Shown: positions 42,326 through 50,191 of the stretch, in pieces
How the letters are laid out: each line of letters opens with the position of its first letter
Numbering within the stretch: position 1 is the stretch's first letter
Assembly: GCA_035649495.1 (NCBI GenBank)
Contig: DASRJL010000043.1
Coordinates: forward strand, 1 to 64,000
Origin: SG8-41 sp035649495
GTDB lineage: Bacteria > Pseudomonadota > Gammaproteobacteria > Burkholderiales > SG8-41
Reading direction: 5' to 3'
Length of the DNA stretch: 64,000 bases
The notes under the pieces: model-generated
Told to the model about the DNA's origin: nothing
Database searches by the model: none
Seen by the model: only the letters and a program-made list of their open reading frames with translations
Program-made: the position numbers and the translations under genes

Positions 42326-43198
42326 ATGAGCGGAGCGGTGCTTTCTGCCGGCACATCCTTTCTCTGCGGCCTGATCGGCTCGGGCATCCAGGGATCGTTG
42401 TCGCCAGCGATGCACGAGCGGGAGGCCGCGGCGCAGGGGCTACGTTGCGACTACCAGCTGATCGACCTCGATGTGCTCGGGGTTGGTGTCGAGGCGCTGC
42501 CCGGATTGCTGGCCGATGCCGAGCGCCTGGGCTACTCCGGGCTCAACATCACTTATCCCTGCAAGCAGGCGGTAGTGCCGCTCCTGCACGAGCTTTCGCC
42601 CGAAGCACGTGCCCTCGGTGCCGTGAACACCGTTCTGCTCGGCAACGGCAGGCGCGCCGGCCACAACACCGACGCCATGGGATTCACCGAAAACTTTACG
42701 CGCGGCTTGCCCGGAGCGAAGCTCGACCGCGTGCTGATGCTGGGCGCGGGCGGCGCCGGCTCGGCAGTCGGCTACGCAGCGCTTGCGCTGGGGGTGAAGG
42801 CATTGCTGCTGCACGACATCCAGACCGCGAGCGCGGATGGGCTCGCCAGCAGGCTGCAAGCCATGTTCCCGAAGTCCCGTGTCGCGGCCGTAGCGGACGT
42901 GGCGCAGGCGATGGCATCGGCGGACGGGCTGATTCACTGCACGCCGACCGGGATGAAGCAGCGCCCGGGTATGCCGCTCGAGGCGAAGCTCCTCGAAAAA
43001 CGGCACTGGGTCGCAGAGATCGTCTATGTGCCACTGGAAACCGGGCTGTTGCGCGCGGCGCGCGCGAAAGGCTGCCGCACGCTCGACGGCGGCGGCATGG
43101 CAGTGTTCCAGGCGGCGGGCGCGTTCCGCCTCTTCACCGGCCGCAGCGCCGACGCCGCCCGCATGGAAGCGCATTTCCGTACGCTCGTCGCGGGATAG
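42326..43198 (+). CDS. Shikimate/quinate dehydrogenase-like protein
   Basis: A 290-residue AroE-fold protein: GSGIQGSLSPAMHEREA (substrate loop with the SxS), SGLNITYPCKQ with the catalytic lysine, GAVNTVLLGNGRRAGHNTDA-MGF with the catalytic aspartate, MLGAGGAGSAVGYAALALG (NAD(P) motif), and a late HCTPTGM block. The sequence differs enough from housekeeping AroE to be a quinate or catabolic dehydrogenase, so the symbol is omitted. It is preceded by GAGGAG and follows the MFS gene. Confidence 0.85.
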   Translation: MSGAVLSAGTSFLCGLIGSGIQGSLSPAMHEREAAAQGLRCDYQLIDLDVLGVGVEALPGLLADAERLGYSGLNITYPCKQAVVPLLHELSPEARALGAVNTVLLGNGRRAGHNTDAMGFTENFTRGLPGAKLDRVLMLGAGGAGSAVGYAALALGVKALLLHDIQTASADGLASRLQAMFPKSRVAAVADVAQAMASADGLIHCTPTGMKQRPGMPLEAKLLEKRHWVAEIVYVPLETGLLRAARAKGCRTLDGGGMAVFQAAGAFRLFTGRSADAARMEAHFRTLVAG

Positions 43199-43329
43199 GG
43201 AAAGCGTTCTAGAGCCGTCCGTAAGCTCGGCTGGAACTGTCCGGCCTGGAGGCGCGATTTCGATAGCGAAATCCGCCTTTTAAGGCCGAAAAATGAGTCG
43301 TGTCAGGCAGAAAATCCCGTCAGTTCCGG

Positions 43330-43350
43330 TACTTACTGGGGTCAGACCCC
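43330..43350 (-). repeat. 21-bp palindromic repeat, copy 2 (overlaps stop codon)
   Basis: The exact reverse complement of 37769-37789 (GGGGTCTGACCCC core then AGTAAGTA on the minus strand). The TGA of the core is the stop codon of the acyl-CoA dehydrogenase gene. The 43199-43329 gap also has two small hairpins (GATTTCG/CGAAATC at 43256-43273 and GCCTT/AAGGC at 43275-43286) without a T-run. Confidence 0.8.
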
Positions 43351-44526
43351 AAACATGAAATTGGCCGCCTTGAGGAAGAGCGTGCGATTGACGCCGTCGG
43401 AGTGCAGGAACGCGGCCGCATCGCGCACGAGCTTCTCCACCCCGAGTTCCTTCATGTAGCCGTGCCCGCCGTGGAGCTCCATCGTCCAGGTCGCGATCTT
43501 CCAGCACGACTGGGCCGCCATCGCTTTCGGCAGCGCGCCGAGCGTCTTGTCCCACCCGTGCTCGCGGTGATCGGCGAGCCAGCAGGCGCGGTGGATGTAC
43601 GAGCGCGACGCGTCGATCAGCATGCGCATCTCCGCCAGCTGCGCCCGGATTTCCCCGTGCTCGATCAAGGGCTTCCCGCCCTGGACGCGCACGCGGGTCC
43701 AGTCGAGCGCCTTCTGGAACAGCGCTTCGGCGACACCGATCACCGTCGCGCCCGCATAGGCATTGCTCTGCGGGAAGAAATCGGCCAGCACCTTGAATCC
43801 GCAGCCCACTTCGCCGACGACGTTGCCGTCGGGTACGAAGCAGTCCTGGAAGACGAGCTCGGCGTTGTTGGCGAGGCGCTCTCCCATCTTGTCGTGCACG
43901 CGCCCTATGGTGAAGCCGGGGTGGCCGCGCTCGAGCAGGAAGCACGTGGCGCCCTCGGCCATCGGTTTGGCCCGATCGGTCTGCACGAAAACCAGGTACC
44001 AGCTCGCGCGGTTTCCGTTCGAGATGAAATGCTTCAGGCCGTTCACGATCCACCCGCCTTGGGTCCTCACGGCGCTGGTGCGAAACGGCGTGGGGAAGGG
44101 GAGGAAGTAGTTCGACGCGTTATCGGGCTCGGTGATCCCGATCGCGAGCATTCCGCGCGGGTCTCCGGCAAATCCCGGCAGCACGCGCTCCTGCTGCTCC
44201 CGGTTCAACGCCTTTTCCATGATCTGCGCGATCTTGAGCGTCTGCGCGAAGATGACCGAGACGCCGATGTCGCCCTTCGCCAGCTCCTCGATCACCATCG
44301 CCGTCGTCAGGGAATCGGTGGCGAGTCCGCCCCATTTTTCCGAGAGCGTCATCGTGCGGATGCCCACCTCATGCGCCTTCTCGACGATTTCCCAGGAGAA
44401 GCCGGCGGCAGGGTCGGGATTCGCATCGAGCGCGGCCGCGCGCGGCCGTACTTCGACATCCACGAACCGCTTGACGGTCTCGAGGATGGCCTTCTGGTCC
44501 TCGTTGACGATGAAGATGGCCTCCAT
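43342..44526 (-). CDS. Acyl-CoA dehydrogenase
   Basis: A 394-residue flavoprotein of the acyl-CoA dehydrogenase family. TEPDNASNYFLPFPTPF and NGLKHFISNGNRASWYLVF are FAD/substrate blocks, and ELHGGHGYMKELGVEKLVRD is the C-terminal FAD-binding and subunit-interface block. It introduces a double bond next to a CoA thioester. The ATG at 44526 is favoured over the GTG at 44538, which falls in a heptanucleotide array. It lies after the Bug receptor on the same strand, and CoA-transferases on the other side could supply its CoA ester. Confidence 0.9.
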   Translation of the reverse strand: MEAIFIVNEDQKAILETVKRFVDVEVRPRAAALDANPDPAAGFSWEIVEKAHEVGIRTMTLSEKWGGLATDSLTTAMVIEELAKGDIGVSVIFAQTLKIAQIMEKALNREQQERVLPGFAGDPRGMLAIGITEPDNASNYFLPFPTPFRTSAVRTQGGWIVNGLKHFISNGNRASWYLVFVQTDRAKPMAEGATCFLLERGHPGFTIGRVHDKMGERLANNAELVFQDCFVPDGNVVGEVGCGFKVLADFFPQSNAYAGATVIGVAEALFQKALDWTRVRVQGGKPLIEHGEIRAQLAEMRMLIDASRSYIHRACWLADHREHGWDKTLGALPKAMAAQSCWKIATWTMELHGGHGYMKELGVEKLVRDAAAFLHSDGVNRTLFLKAANFMFGV

Positions 44527-44537
44527 GGCTGTCAACA

Positions 44538-44648
44538 CCCGTCATGCGTCATCGGTCAGGCATCAGGCGTCTCAACACCCGTCAGGCGTCAGCCCTCAAG
44601 CGTGTCGCAGTAGGGCCCGCATGACCCATATCCCATGACCCATGACGG
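44538..44648. repeat. Heptanucleotide array C (NCGTCA/ATGACCC)
   Basis: Consecutive units CCCGTCA, TGCGTCA, TCGGTCA, GGCATCA start at 44538, then a variant stretch, then ATGACCC, ATATCCC, ATGACCC, ATGACGG at 44621-44648. The array fills the 124-nt gap between the receptor stop and the acyl-CoA dehydrogenase start. It shares the GTCA/TGAC core with arrays A and D. Confidence 0.75.
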
Positions 44649-44650
44649 GT

Positions 44651-45640
44651 CTATTTCTGCAGCGGCAGATTGGCTTCCTTGACGAGCTTCTTCCACTTGG
44701 TGATCTCGGCCGCAATGTGCTTGTTGAAATCCGCCGACGAGCTGCCGACGGGCGTCGAGCCGTCGCCCGCCAGCCGCTGCGCCACGTCGGGGGCCTTCAA
44801 CGCTTCCACGATGGCCGCGTTCAGCTTCTTCACTATCGGCTGCGGCACCTTGGTCGAGATGATCACGCCGTACCACTGATCCACTTCGAAGCCCGGCACG
44901 CCGGCCTCGATGACGGTCGGCAGATCGACGGACGGCGAGCGCTTCGCTGCCGTGATCGCGAGGCCGCGCAGCTTGCCGGCCTGCATCTGCGCTCGCGTGC
45001 CGATCAACGAGCCGAAGCCGAACTGCACCTCGCCCGACAGCATCGCGGGAATCACGGCAGCCGTGCCCTTGTACGGAATGTGCACGTTCTTCACGCCCGC
45101 GAGGTGGTTGAACAGCTCGCCGGAGAAATGTTGCAGCGTGTAGTTGCCGGAGCTGCCGTAGTTCAGCTTGCCGGGGTTTGCCTTGGCATAGGCGATGAAT
45201 TCCTTGACCGTCTTGAACGGCATCGACGGATGCGTGTACATGACGTAGAAGAGCGACGTCGCCTGCGATACCCCCTGCAAGTCCTTCTGCATGTCGTACG
45301 GGAGCCCGGGATTCGTCGCTGCACCCACCGTGTTCGAGGCCGAGATGAGCCCTATCGTGTAGCCGTCGGGCAGCGCTTTCGCCACGGTATCGACTCCGAT
45401 CGCGCCGCCCGCGCCGGTGCGGTTGTCGACCAGGAACTGGTGCCCGAACGCTTCGCTTAGCTTGAGCCCGAGGGTGCGCGCGGTGGTATCGGTGCCCGCC
45501 CCGGGAGCGAACGGCACGATGAAGCGCACGGGCCGCGTCGGGTAGGTCGCGGCTGCATCACCCTGGGCGGCGTTGAGCGGTGAAGAGACGAAAGCCGCGG
45601 CGCAGCACGCGGTGGCGAGCTTGAGTGTAGTCCGTATCAT
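44651..45640 (-). CDS. Bug/TctC-family periplasmic receptor
   Basis: A 329-residue receptor: signal peptide ATACCAAAFVSSPLNAAQ, YPTRPVRFIVPFAPGAGTD, FLVDNRTGAGGAIG, LPDGYTI, HPSMPFKTVKEFIAYAK, NPGKLNYGSSGNYTLQHFSG, HIPYKGTAAV and PTVIEAGVPGFE. GGAAGGAT precedes the ATG at 45640. Together with the acyl-CoA dehydrogenase downstream and two divergent CoA-transferases it forms a plausible uptake, activation and oxidation set for a carboxylic acid. Confidence 0.93.
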   Translation of the reverse strand: MIRTTLKLATACCAAAFVSSPLNAAQGDAAATYPTRPVRFIVPFAPGAGTDTTARTLGLKLSEAFGHQFLVDNRTGAGGAIGVDTVAKALPDGYTIGLISASNTVGAATNPGLPYDMQKDLQGVSQATSLFYVMYTHPSMPFKTVKEFIAYAKANPGKLNYGSSGNYTLQHFSGELFNHLAGVKNVHIPYKGTAAVIPAMLSGEVQFGFGSLIGTRAQMQAGKLRGLAITAAKRSPSVDLPTVIEAGVPGFEVDQWYGVIISTKVPQPIVKKLNAAIVEALKAPDVAQRLAGDGSTPVGSSSADFNKHIAAEITKWKKLVKEANLPLQK

Positions 45641-45725
45641 GATTGGTATCCTTCCTCGGAGGCGCAAGTATAAACGGACCCGGGAAACGCCGCGTTCCCT
45701 CCAGGGCTTGCTATCATGAAACGAT

Positions 45726-46982
45726 ATGAAAGCCGGCCCCGAACCCGCCTCGATGCTGAGTCCCTACCGGGTGCTCGATCTCACCGACGAGTGCGGGCTC
45801 CTGTGCGGACGCATACTCGCCGATCTCGGCGCGGACGTGCTGCAGGTCGAGCCGCCGGCGGGCAACACCGCGCGCCGCGTGGGGCCTTTCTATCGCGACG
45901 AGCCCGATCCCGAACGGAGCCTCTACTGGTGGTCGTACGCGAGCAACAAGCGCAGCATCACCTTGAACCCGGCCGTGCCCGACGGCAGAGCGCTCCTCGC
46001 GCGCCTGGTTCGCTCGGCGCATTTTCTGATCGAGTCCGGCGGGCCGGGAGAGATGGCGGCGCTCGGGCTGGGTTACGACGACCTCGCCGCGCTCAATCCG
46101 GCGTTGATCGTCGTGTCGATCACGCCGTTCGGCCAGACCGGGCCGTACGCGGCCTACCGTGCGAGCGATCTCGTCGGCATGGGGCTCAGCGGCTTCATGT
46201 ACGTGACGGGAGACCCGGACCGTCCGCCGGTGCGCGTCGGATTTCCGCACTTTTACCTGCACGGCGCTGCCGCCGGCGCGACGGGAGCCATGCTGGCGCA
46301 TGCGCAACGCTGCCTGACGGGCCGCGGGCAGCACGTCGACGTGTCCTGCCAGGAGGCCGTGACGCGCGCGCTCGCGAATGCGCCGGCCGCCTACGCCGTC
46401 GAGCGCGCGGTGATCGTGCGCCAGGGCTCCTATCGCCAGACCGGTAAGGGACAATTCATGCGGATCACGTGGCCGTGCAAGGACGGCTTCGTCAACTTCC
46501 AGTTCTCCGGCGGCGCGTCGTCGGGCCAGAGCGTCAACAACTTCGTGCGCTGGATGGCCGACGAAGGCATGGGCGACGCGTACATGCAGAGCCTGGACTT
46601 CAAGGCCCTGGGCTACGGCACGATCAGCAAGGAGATGCTGGACCGGATCGTTGGCCCCGTCTCTGATTTCCTCATGCAGCGCACCAAGCAGGAACTGTTC
46701 GAAGGCGCGATCGAGCGGCGCGTGCTGCTGTTCCCGGTCGCCACGTTCGGCGATATCCTCGCGAATCCGCAGCTGGCAGCGCGCAAGTTTTTCCAGACGG
46801 TCGAGCATCCGGGGATAGCCACGCCGTTGACGACCCTCGGCCCCTTCGTTCGCGCCAGCGCCACCCCGCTCGAATCGAATGCAGCACCGCGCATCGGTCA
46901 GCACAACGAAGAGATCTACATTCAGGAGCTCGGACTGTCGCGCGCGGATTTCGAGCGGTTGCGCGAAGCCGGCGCGATCTGA
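45726..46982 (+). CDS. Family III CoA-transferase (CaiB/BaiF)
   Basis: A 418-residue CaiB/BaiF-type CoA-transferase. RVLDLTDECGLLCGRILADLG (opening), ADVLQVEPPAGNTARR, YASNKRSITLN, and ASDLVGMGLSGFMYVTGDPD with the catalytic aspartate, then HAAGATGAMLAHAQR. It moves CoA between an acyl-CoA donor and a carboxylic acid. The ribosome binding site is weak. A second ATG at 45756 (MLSPYRVLDL) is an alternative. It is followed by a second, distinct transferase after 130 nt. Confidence 0.9.
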   Translation: MKAGPEPASMLSPYRVLDLTDECGLLCGRILADLGADVLQVEPPAGNTARRVGPFYRDEPDPERSLYWWSYASNKRSITLNPAVPDGRALLARLVRSAHFLIESGGPGEMAALGLGYDDLAALNPALIVVSITPFGQTGPYAAYRASDLVGMGLSGFMYVTGDPDRPPVRVGFPHFYLHGAAAGATGAMLAHAQRCLTGRGQHVDVSCQEAVTRALANAPAAYAVERAVIVRQGSYRQTGKGQFMRITWPCKDGFVNFQFSGGASSGQSVNNFVRWMADEGMGDAYMQSLDFKALGYGTISKEMLDRIVGPVSDFLMQRTKQELFEGAIERRVLLFPVATFGDILANPQLAARKFFQTVEHPGIATPLTTLGPFVRASATPLESNAAPRIGQHNEEIYIQELGLSRADFERLREAGAI

Positions 46983-46995
46983 TGTTGCAACCAGT

Positions 46996-47065
46996 ACCGT
47001 CATTCCGGCGGAGGCCGGAATCCAGAGCGCTTTGCCTGGATGCCGGTTTTCACCGGCATGACGGT
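46996..47065. repeat. Complete REP-like inverted repeat
   Basis: ACCGTCATTCCGGCGGAGGC-CGGAATCCAG, a 10-nt spacer, then CTGGATGCCGGTTTTCACCG-GCATGACGGT. The two halves are complementary over about 30 nt. It belongs to the widespread 'CGTCATTCCxGC...GCxGGAATCCAG' class and lies between the two CoA-transferase genes. Confidence 0.8.
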
Positions 47066-47112
47066 CCTGCAAATATCAAGGATATTTACGGGTCCAGCAT
47101 GACAGGCGCGAC

Positions 47113-48369
47113 ATGAAGCAAGAGGAAAATCCCCAACCCCTCGCCGGACTCAAGGTCCTGGACTTCTGCTGGGTCGCGGCCGGACCGATGACCACCGGCT
47201 ACCTCGCCGAATACGGCGCCAAGGTCGTGCGCGTGGAATCGCGCCAGCGTCCGGACGTGCTCCGCGGCTCGCCGCCGTTCGGCGGTAAGGGCAAGGGACT
47301 GCATCGCAGCGGCTATTACGCCAACTACAACGCCAACAAGCACGCGCTGGGCCTCAACCTGGCGCACCCGAAAGCGCCGGCGCTCGTGAAGCGCATGGTC
47401 CGCTGGGCCGACCTGGTCACCGAGAATTTCACGCCCGGAACGATGGAAAGAAGAGGGCTGGGCTACGACGATCTCGCCGCGATCAAGCCCGACATCATCA
47501 TGTTCAGCACCTCGATGCTGGGCCGTGGCGGACCGTATGCGAGCCTGCCCGGTTTCGGCGCAGTGCTGTCTTCGCTCTCCGGGTTGACCGGCATCACCGG
47601 CTGGCCGGACCGGGCGCCGACCAATCCCTACGGCGCCTATACCGACTTCATCACGCCCCGGTTCGCCGTGGCTGCCATCCTGGCCGCGCTCGACTACCGC
47701 CGGCGCACCGGGAGCGGCCAGCACCTCGACATGTCCCAGCTCGAAGTGTCTTTGCACTTCAGCGCACCGGCGTTGCTCGATCGCGCACTGAATGGGCGCG
47801 AAGGCGGGCGTGTGGGCAACCGCGACCCGGCCGCGGCGCCGCACGCCGCCTTTCCGTGCAGGGGCGAGGACCGCTGGGTGACGATCGCCTGCCTGACCGA
47901 CGCACACTGGCAGGCGTTGAAGCGCGTGATCGGCGAGCCCGCCTGGGCGCAGGGCGAGCGCTTCGCGACGCTCGCCGGCCGCAAGGCGCATGAAGACGAG
48001 CTCGAATCCCTGCTCGCCGACTGGACCCGGACCCGTGATGCCGAAGAATTGATGCGGATGCTGCAGGCCGCCGGGATTCCTTCGGGTATCGTGCATTCCA
48101 ACCAGGGCTTGTTCGAGGACCCGCAGCTCGAGCATCGCGGCCATTTGGTCTACTACGAGCACCCGGAAATGGGACGGCATCCCGTGCAGCGCTCGGAGTT
48201 CAGGCTGCCGCGCGCCCGCTCCGAGCAGAATTGGCCGTCACCGGTAATCGGCGCACATACCCGCGACATCTGCAGGGACATATTGGGGATGGAAGAGGAG
48301 GAGATCGCGGCGCTGGTCACCGAAGGCGTGCTGGAAGTGCCGGACACCCCCGGGGAGACGTCCCCTTGA
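47113..48369 (+). CDS. Family III CoA-transferase-like protein, catalytic Asp replaced
   Basis: A 418-residue CaiB/BaiF-fold protein, equal in length to its neighbour: LKVLDFCWVAAGPMTTGYLA, AKVVRVESRQRPDVLRG, YYANYNANKHALGLNL, GQHLDMSQLEVSLHF. At the active-site block it reads PGFGAVLSSLSG, with no acidic residue where the neighbour has D in ASDLVGMGLSG. It may therefore be a non-catalytic or regulatory subunit pairing with the upstream gene, or use another nucleophile. Confidence 0.85.
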   Translation: MKQEENPQPLAGLKVLDFCWVAAGPMTTGYLAEYGAKVVRVESRQRPDVLRGSPPFGGKGKGLHRSGYYANYNANKHALGLNLAHPKAPALVKRMVRWADLVTENFTPGTMERRGLGYDDLAAIKPDIIMFSTSMLGRGGPYASLPGFGAVLSSLSGLTGITGWPDRAPTNPYGAYTDFITPRFAVAAILAALDYRRRTGSGQHLDMSQLEVSLHFSAPALLDRALNGREGGRVGNRDPAAAPHAAFPCRGEDRWVTIACLTDAHWQALKRVIGEPAWAQGERFATLAGRKAHEDELESLLADWTRTRDAEELMRMLQAAGIPSGIVHSNQGLFEDPQLEHRGHLVYYEHPEMGRHPVQRSEFRLPRARSEQNWPSPVIGAHTRDICRDILGMEEEEIAALVTEGVLEVPDTPGETSP

Positions 48370-48511
48370 TGCAGGACTAGGCCTACACGTGGTTCAGCGT
48401 CCACCTGAACTCGGTTGCCGACGAAGCAGGGTGAAATAGGTCACGGTCGCCTGCACGCCTTCTTACAGGTTGGCGACCTTGTTTCTCCGTCAACCCAAAG
48501 GAGATGTTCAT

Positions 48512-48970
48512 ATGAAACCTGCGGTAAACATTGCCCTCGCGGCCGCTATTGCTGCGGCGACAGGAATAGCACTTGCGCAAACAGCTCAGCCCGGCAGCGG
48601 GGTGACGCCCGGTTCGGGCTCGACCCAGGCTCGTCCGCCGGCAAGCTCTTCGCCGGATTCGGCCGAGAAGACTGCACAGCCGAGCGGTCCGTCGGGAACC
48701 ACTGGCTCCCCAAGCAACCGCAGTGCTGCATCGGGCTCCGGCACTCCGGCCGGGAAGGAGACCGATTCGCGTCCCATGACCAGTCAGCCGGGTGGCCCCT
48801 CGAGCCAGCCGGACGTTGCTGAGAGTGGCTCCAGCATGGGCAAGTCCCGCGCCAGCCGCAGGGCTGCCTCGAGCACGACCGGGAGCAGCACTGCCACGGC
48901 TACGGATTCGGGCAGCAGCATGTCGCGTAGCGACACCGTCGCCCGCGCACCGCGCGCCGATCGCAATTAA
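48512..48970 (+). CDS. Secreted Ser/Pro/Gly-rich low-complexity protein
   Basis: A 152-residue protein with a signal peptide (NIALAAAIAAATGIALAQ) and then a disordered Ser/Pro/Gly/Thr-rich body (for example SGVTPGSGSTQARPP, SSTTGSSTATATDSGSS). AAAGGAG precedes the ATG. The product is probably periplasmic or surface-attached and unstructured. A strong terminator follows 30 nt after the stop, so the gene is transcribed alone. The function is unknown. Confidence 0.75.
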   Translation: MKPAVNIALAAAIAAATGIALAQTAQPGSGVTPGSGSTQARPPASSSPDSAEKTAQPSGPSGTTGSPSNRSAASGSGTPAGKETDSRPMTSQPGGPSSQPDVAESGSSMGKSRASRRAASSTTGSSTATATDSGSSMSRSDTVARAPRADRN

Positions 48971-49000
48971 GACTAGGACGAGCTTTCAGCCACACTTCCT

Positions 49001-49028
49001 GCCGGGCCCGCGGGCCCGGCATTTTTTT
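49001..49028 (+). terminator. Rho-independent terminator
   Basis: Perfect stem GCCGGGCC-CGCG-GGCCCGGC followed by ATTTTTTT at 49021-49028. It ends the transcript of the Ser/Pro-rich gene. Confidence 0.9.
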
Positions 49029-49047
49029 GGGTAGAGAAAACGGGCGG

Positions 49048-49767
49048 CTATCGGGATCCGGCCGCGGCGAGGCGCACCGACGACCGGTCGAAAACGCTGA
49101 AGGCGGGGCGTGTTTCCGGAAGAATATAGACGATCGCGTGACCTCCCGCGAAAGCGCGCTCGATCTCCGCGTCGTAGAATTTCGCGGGGACGTTGATGCA
49201 GCCGAAGGAGATGCGATTGTCGAGCGGCGTGGCGGTGGCGAGCCGTTCCAGCCGGTGTTCGTGGGGATTGGTGGCGCGCACCCGGTGGAGGGACACCGCC
49301 GCGTCGTAGTCCACCCACATGATGTCCTCGCCCTTCAGATTGCGCCCGCGCTCCGCCACGAACCGGCCCGCGGGCGTGGTTTTTTCGTGGGGCATTATGG
49401 TCGCCAGGGGGCGCTCGCCGATCCCGGGAACCGATTGATCCCCGCTCGCGGCGCCGAGCAGCACCGGCGTGGCTCCCAGGAACGTGCCCGCCGCGTCGAA
49501 CACATGGAGCTCGGCTGCAACCTTGTCGATCACGATGAAAGGGAGCCCGTCGTTGTCCCGGGAGAGGACGACCCAGTCCGCGATCCCGCGCGGAACACGC
49601 GTCGCAGCGCCCCCGGTGGAGGCATCCATCCCGCGCTCGGCGAACACAGCGGTCCAGAGCGCGGTGTGCTGCGGCACCGGGGCGAGAGTCAGTGCCGGCC
49701 ACGCGACCGCGCTGATTACCAGCCACCGCCAGCGTAAGAAAGCCGATGAACCCATTGTCCCCGCCAT
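49048..49767 (-). CDS. L,D-transpeptidase (YkuD domain)
   Basis: A 239-residue exported protein with a YkuD catalytic domain. A membrane/signal helix (FLRWRWLVISAVAWPALTLA) leads to FIVIDKVAAELHVFDAAG, then the active-site LDNRISFGCINVP with the catalytic cysteine in S-x-G-C and an upstream histidine. It cross-links peptidoglycan or anchors proteins to it. GGAG before the ATG at 49767 gives better spacing than the longer frames to 49782 or 49851. Confidence 0.87.
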   Translation of the reverse strand: MAGTMGSSAFLRWRWLVISAVAWPALTLAPVPQHTALWTAVFAERGMDASTGGAATRVPRGIADWVVLSRDNDGLPFIVIDKVAAELHVFDAAGTFLGATPVLLGAASGDQSVPGIGERPLATIMPHEKTTPAGRFVAERGRNLKGEDIMWVDYDAAVSLHRVRATNPHEHRLERLATATPLDNRISFGCINVPAKFYDAEIERAFAGGHAIVYILPETRPAFSVFDRSSVRLAAAGSR

Positions 49768-49898
49768 GGTGGTACTCCGCATTCCGGTCGTCTGTCCGTG
49801 CGGCGCTGACAGCGCTACGCCGATACCCGCAGCGCCTCGAGCATGCTCCAATCGTCGAGCCGGATTGGCGGCCGGACCTGAAAAAAGGGAATGACCCG

Positions 49899-50183
49899 AT
49901 GAAGAAAGCGCTGATGGTTGTGATGATGGCCGCTGCGGCGGGCGTGTCTGCCGAGCCTTTTGCGGTGGTTCAGCACGGGAAAGCCGCCGTCACGCTGTAT
50001 CGCGAGGCGTGCGAGCTGAAGGACGTCTCGAACCTGAAGAATCGCGCGACGTGGGAGGAGGACGGCAAGCGCTACGAGGGATGCTTCGGAGTGTTTTTCG
50101 ATACCGCAATCGGCTTCTACTTCGACGACAAGCAGGTGGCCGTCATCCCCGTCGCGGTGTTCGTCCCGGTCCGGGGCATGTAG
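49899..50183 (+). CDS. Small exported protein of unknown function
   Basis: A 94-residue protein with a signal peptide (MVVMMAAAAGVSAEPF) and a mature part containing VTLYREACELKDVSNLKN and EGCFGVFFDTAIGFYFDDKQ. Two cysteines (C in REACEL and EGCFG) probably form a disulfide. AAAGGGA precedes the ATG. I do not recognise a named family. It is divergent from the L,D-transpeptidase gene and converges with ligD 9 nt away. Confidence 0.65.
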   Translation: MKKALMVVMMAAAAGVSAEPFAVVQHGKAAVTLYREACELKDVSNLKNRATWEEDGKRYEGCFGVFFDTAIGFYFDDKQVAVIPVAVFVPVRGM

Positions 50184-50191
50184 CGAACCAG

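Noticed and set aside
41260..43212. A 650-codon open frame on the plus strand
   Set aside because: It is an out-of-frame shadow of the MFS and AroE-like genes with Arg/Ala/Gly-rich composition and no motifs. Similar long antisense frames across the receptor genes were rejected for the same reason.
46996..47065. The long palindrome between CoA-transferases as a terminator
   Set aside because: There is no T-run after either half and its sequence matches a dispersed repeat class instead.
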